Positions 12,374 to 15,160 of a stretch of DNA of 15,160 nucleotides are shown here, piece by piece (position 1 is the first letter of the stretch; each line of letters starts with the position of its first letter). The notes beneath the pieces are model-generated. The model worked only from the letters and a program-made list of their open reading frames with translations. It made no database searches and was not told the origin of the DNA. The stretch is from JAAYFT01 sp036562765 (GTDB taxonomy: Bacteria > Bacillota > Clostridia > Tissierellales > Tissierellaceae): positions 1-15,160 of the forward strand of contig DATCJO010000164.1 in NCBI GenBank assembly GCA_036562765.1, read 5' to 3'. Position numbers and translations under genes: made by a program.

Positions 12374-12844
12374 GTGCCAAGAAAAGGACACGTACCAAAA
12401 AGAGAAGTAATGCCAGACCCATTATACAATGATACTGTTGTTACTAAGCTTATTAATGGGGTCATGAAAGATGGCAAAAAAGGTATTGCACAAAAGATTG
12501 TATATGGTGCATTTGACTACATTAGGGAAAAGACTAATCAAGACCCATTAGAAGTTTTCTATAAGGCATTAAACAATGTTATGCCTGTACTTGAAGTTAG
12601 AGCAAGACGTATAGGCGGTGCAACATATCAAGTCCCAGTTGAAGTTAGACCAGAAAGAAGGCAAACTCTAGGCATTAGATGGATAGTTAACTATGCTAGA
12701 GAACGTGGAGAAAAAACTATGATTGAAAGATTGGCTAAAGAAATCATAGATGCTTCTAATGGTGTAGGTGGAAGCGTTAAGAAGAGAGAAGACACTCATA
12801 AGATGGCAGAAGCTAATAAGGCATTTGCTCATTATAGATGGTAG
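12374..12844 (+). CDS. rpsG: 30S ribosomal protein S7
   Basis: S7 nucleates assembly of the 30S head and contacts E-site tRNA. The 156-residue product is of normal length. It starts MPRKGHVPKREVMPDPLYND and contains KLINGVMKDGKKGIAQKIVY, the VEVRARRIGGATYQVPVEVR block, RRQTLGIRWIVNYAR and the C-terminal HKMAEANKAFAHYRW. The start is GTG at 12374, with AGGAGGG (12360-12366) seven bases upstream; no better ATG is present. The 108-base gap from rpsL is unusually long for this operon and is filled with RNA structure. fusA follows after 59 bases. Confidence 0.97.
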   Translation: MPRKGHVPKREVMPDPLYNDTVVTKLINGVMKDGKKGIAQKIVYGAFDYIREKTNQDPLEVFYKALNNVMPVLEVRARRIGGATYQVPVEVRPERRQTLGIRWIVNYARERGEKTMIERLAKEIIDASNGVGGSVKKREDTHKMAEANKAFAHYRW

Positions 12845-12903
12845 ACTTGATTTCTTAACATTTGAGGGGGACCAAGATTCAAGAAGAAGAAGGAGGAAAA
12901 ATT

Positions 12904-14973
12904 GTGCCAAGAGAAATTGCGTTGGAGAAGACTAGAAATATCGGGATAATGGCTCATATTGATGCAGGGAAGACAACCACCACAGAGAGAATTTTATATT
13001 ACACTGGAAAGATACACAAGATAGGAGAGACCCATGAGGGAGCAGCCCAAATGGATTGGATGGAACAAGAACAGGAAAGAGGTATAACAATTACCTCCGC
13101 GGCCACTACCTGTATGTGGAGAGGACATAGGATTAACATAATCGACACACCAGGCCATGTGGACTTCACAGTAGAAGTAGAAAGGTCCCTAAGAGTTCTT
13201 GATGGTGCAGTTGCAGTATTCTGTGCTAAAGGAGGAGTAGAGCCTCAATCTGAAACAGTTTGGAGACAAGCAGACAAATATCATGTACCAAGATTAGCAT
13301 TTGTAAACAAAATGGATATTATTGGGGCTGACTTCTTTAGAGTTGTAGATATGATTAGGGATAGATTAAATGCAAAACCAGTTCCAGTACAATTACCAAT
13401 TGGAAAAGAAGATACATTTGTTGGAGTAGTAGACTTAGTAAGAATGAATGCTAGGATATATAAAGATGATTTAGGTGAAAAATATGAAATAACTGAAATA
13501 CCATCTGATATGCTATCCCTAGCTGAAGAATATAGAGAAAAATTGCTTGATAGCATTGCTGATTTTGATGAAGAACTAATGATGAAATACCTTGATGGTG
13601 AAGAAATAACAGAAGAAGAAATTATTAGGGCTATTAGAAAAGGAACAGTTAATGTTAAGATTACACCTGTTCTATGTGGTTCTTCATATAAGAATAAAGG
13701 AGTACAACCTCTTTTAGATGCCATAGTAGATTATCTTCCTTCTCCTATAGATATCCCACCTGTTAAGGGAATAGGAGTAAATTCAGAAGAAGAGGAAGAA
13801 AGAATATCATCAGATGATGAACCATTCTCTGCATTGGCATTTAAGATTGTTTCAGACCCATTTGTTGGGAAGCTTGCATATTTTAGAGTATATTCTGGTA
13901 CTCTAAAATCAGGTAGTTATATATACAACTCTACAAAAGGCAAGAAAGAAAGAATTGGAAGACTATTACGTATGCATGCCAATAAAAGGCAAGAAATTGA
14001 TGAAGTCTTTGCAGGAGATATAGCTGCAGCTGTAGGATTAAAGGACACTACTACTGGTGATACTTTATGCGATGAAAACCATCCAATAATACTAGAATCA
14101 ATGGATTTCCCTGAACCAGTTATTAGGGTTGCTATTGAGCCAAAAACAAAAGCCTCTCAAGACAAGATGGCTACAGCTTTACAAAAGCTTGCAGAAGAAG
14201 ACCCAACATTTAAGACATATACAGACGAAGAAACTGGCCAAACTATAATTGCAGGTATGGGAGAACTTCACCTAGAAATAATTGTAGATAGGCTTATGAG
14301 GGAATTTAAGGTTGAAGCAAATGTAGGAAGTCCACAGGTTGCATACAAGGAAACAATCCAAAAAGCTGCAGATGCAGAGGGCAAGTATGTAAGACAATCT
14401 GGTGGTCGTGGACAATATGGTCATGTAAAGATAAAAATAGAACCACAAGAACCTGGTGCAGGGTATGAATTTGTCAATGCTATAGTAGGTGGAGCTATTC
14501 CAAAGGAATTTATACCTGCAGTTGATGCTGGAGTTAGAGAAGCATTAGAATCTGGTGTTCTTGCAGGTTATCCAGTGTTAGATGTAAAAGTTACTCTTTA
14601 TGATGGTTCTTATCACGAAGTAGACTCTTCTGAAATGGCATTCAAGATAGCAGCTTCTATGGCTGTAAGGGATGCCATAATGAAAGCGAAGCCAGTATTA
14701 CTTGAACCTGTAATGAAGGTAGAGGTTATTGTTCCAGAAGAGTATATGGGTGATGTTATAGGTGATATAAACTCCAGAAGAGGTAGAATTGAAGGTATGG
14801 AAGCTAGAAGTGGAGCACAAGTTATAAGAGCATTCGTACCACTAGCTGAAATGTTTGGTTACGCAACAGATCTTCGTTCTAAGACTCAAGGAAGAGGAGT
14901 TTATTCAATGCAGTTTGATCACTATGAACCAGTTCCAAGTAATATTGCAGAAAAAATTATAGGAAAAAAATAA
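12904..14973 (+). CDS. fusA: Elongation factor G
   Basis: EF-G is the GTPase that drives translocation and, with RRF, ribosome recycling. The product is 689 residues from the GTG at 12904, within the usual range. GTPase motifs: AHIDAGKT P-loop (17-24), switch II DTPGH (81-85) with catalytic H85, and NKMD (135-138). QSGGRGQYGHV marks domain IV, and the C-terminal domain V ends the protein. The frame is open upstream to a TTG at 12862, but that extension encodes the ribosome binding site AGGAGG (12891-12896), and the true N terminus MPREIALEKTRNIGIMAHI begins at the GTG seven bases later. The next gene, tuf, starts 23 bases after the stop. Confidence 0.97.
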   Translation: MPREIALEKTRNIGIMAHIDAGKTTTTERILYYTGKIHKIGETHEGAAQMDWMEQEQERGITITSAATTCMWRGHRINIIDTPGHVDFTVEVERSLRVLDGAVAVFCAKGGVEPQSETVWRQADKYHVPRLAFVNKMDIIGADFFRVVDMIRDRLNAKPVPVQLPIGKEDTFVGVVDLVRMNARIYKDDLGEKYEITEIPSDMLSLAEEYREKLLDSIADFDEELMMKYLDGEEITEEEIIRAIRKGTVNVKITPVLCGSSYKNKGVQPLLDAIVDYLPSPIDIPPVKGIGVNSEEEEERISSDDEPFSALAFKIVSDPFVGKLAYFRVYSGTLKSGSYIYNSTKGKKERIGRLLRMHANKRQEIDEVFAGDIAAAVGLKDTTTGDTLCDENHPIILESMDFPEPVIRVAIEPKTKASQDKMATALQKLAEEDPTFKTYTDEETGQTIIAGMGELHLEIIVDRLMREFKVEANVGSPQVAYKETIQKAADAEGKYVRQSGGRGQYGHVKIKIEPQEPGAGYEFVNAIVGGAIPKEFIPAVDAGVREALESGVLAGYPVLDVKVTLYDGSYHEVDSSEMAFKIAASMAVRDAIMKAKPVLLEPVMKVEVIVPEEYMGDVIGDINSRRGRIEGMEARSGAQVIRAFVPLAEMFGYATDLRSKTQGRGVYSMQFDHYEPVPSNIAEKIIGKK

Positions 14974-14995
14974 TTTAAAATAAGGAGGAAAAAAG

Positions 14996-15160
14996 ATGGC
15001 AAAGGCTAAGTTTGAAAGAACAAAACCACACGTAAACATAGGTACAATTGGTCACGTAGACCATGGTAAGACTACTTTAACAGCAGCTATAACATTAGTA
15101 TTAAATAAGAGATATGGAACAGGACAATTCATAGCTTATGACAACATAGACAAGGCTCCA
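14996..15160 (+). CDS. tuf: Elongation factor Tu, N-terminal fragment (second tuf copy, 3' truncated)
   Basis: The first 55 codons of EF-Tu run to the window end in frame. The product begins MAKAKFERTKPHVNIGTIGH and contains the P-loop GHVDHGKT (residues 19-26), then an N-terminal G-domain helix and the start of switch I (YDNIDKAP). AAGGAGG (14982-14988) precedes the ATG by seven bases. The 22-base gap from fusA has no terminator or promoter, so tuf is the distal gene of the str-type operon here. The copy ending at base 140 shows the other end of the protein, so the two fragments cannot be compared with each other. Confidence 0.97.
   Translation, partial: MAKAKFERTKPHVNIGTIGHVDHGKTTLTAAITLVLNKRYGTGQFIAYDNIDKAP

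Noticed and set aside
12862..12903. N-terminal extension of fusA from TTG 12862
   Set aside because: The extra codons encode the AGGAGG ribosome binding site, and homologous EF-G proteins begin at MPREIALEKT, matching the GTG at 12904.
1..15160. A novel defence, mobile or biosynthetic system
   Set aside because: Every coding region belongs to a universal housekeeping family. No insertion sequence, inverted-repeat ends, CRISPR repeats or compositional break is visible.

Overview
The window is a compact, highly conserved housekeeping locus from a low-GC Gram-positive bacterium (Bacillota). Every gene is on the + strand. The codons are AT-rich, with AGA/AGG dominating for arginine. Ribosome binding sites are strong AGGAGG types, S12 has the longer Firmicutes-type N-terminal region, RpoC lacks the large proteobacterial insertions, and several genes start at GTG or TTG. 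The gene order and protein sequences look clostridial, perhaps Tissierellia-like. That lineage placement is an impression from sequence memory, not a computed result.

Layout: the 3' end of a first EF-Tu gene and its terminator (1-194); a promoter and leader (298-411); rpmG, secE and nusG (412-1373); a weak terminator-like hairpin and a 7-bp tandem repeat (1385-1468); rplK and rplA, each preceded by an RNA element resembling the L1-binding site (1476-2707); a near-consensus promoter, an L10-type attenuator leader, then rplJ and rplL (2730-3866) ending at a strong terminator (3883-3912); a promoter and leader followed by rpoB and rpoC (3950-11478); a promoter embedded in the last codons of rpoC, a leader with a long hairpin, and a str-type operon: L7Ae-like gene, rpsL, rpsG, fusA and the 5' end of a second EF-Tu gene (11459-15160).

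Together these genes make the transcription machinery core (RNA polymerase beta and beta', NusG), several ribosomal proteins (L33, L11, L1, L10, L7/L12, S12, S7), a translocon subunit (SecE) and the elongation factors EF-G and EF-Tu. The interest is regulatory. Four predicted promoters all share an exact TTGACA -35 and a TGn extended -10. The leaders and intergenic gaps hold RNA structures that fit known feedback by L1 and L10, plus several structured gaps with no certain assignment (before rpmG, before rpoB, between rpoB and rpoC, before the L7Ae-like gene, between rpsL and rpsG).

I found no mobile element, CRISPR array, tRNA, rRNA, phage gene or defence system, and no protein of unknown family. 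Nothing here supports a new biological system. The findings are mostly candidate cis-regulatory RNAs and corrected start sites. Five reading frames can be extended upstream of the start I prefer (secE, rplK, rplJ, rpoB, fusA); the reasons are given in each entry.
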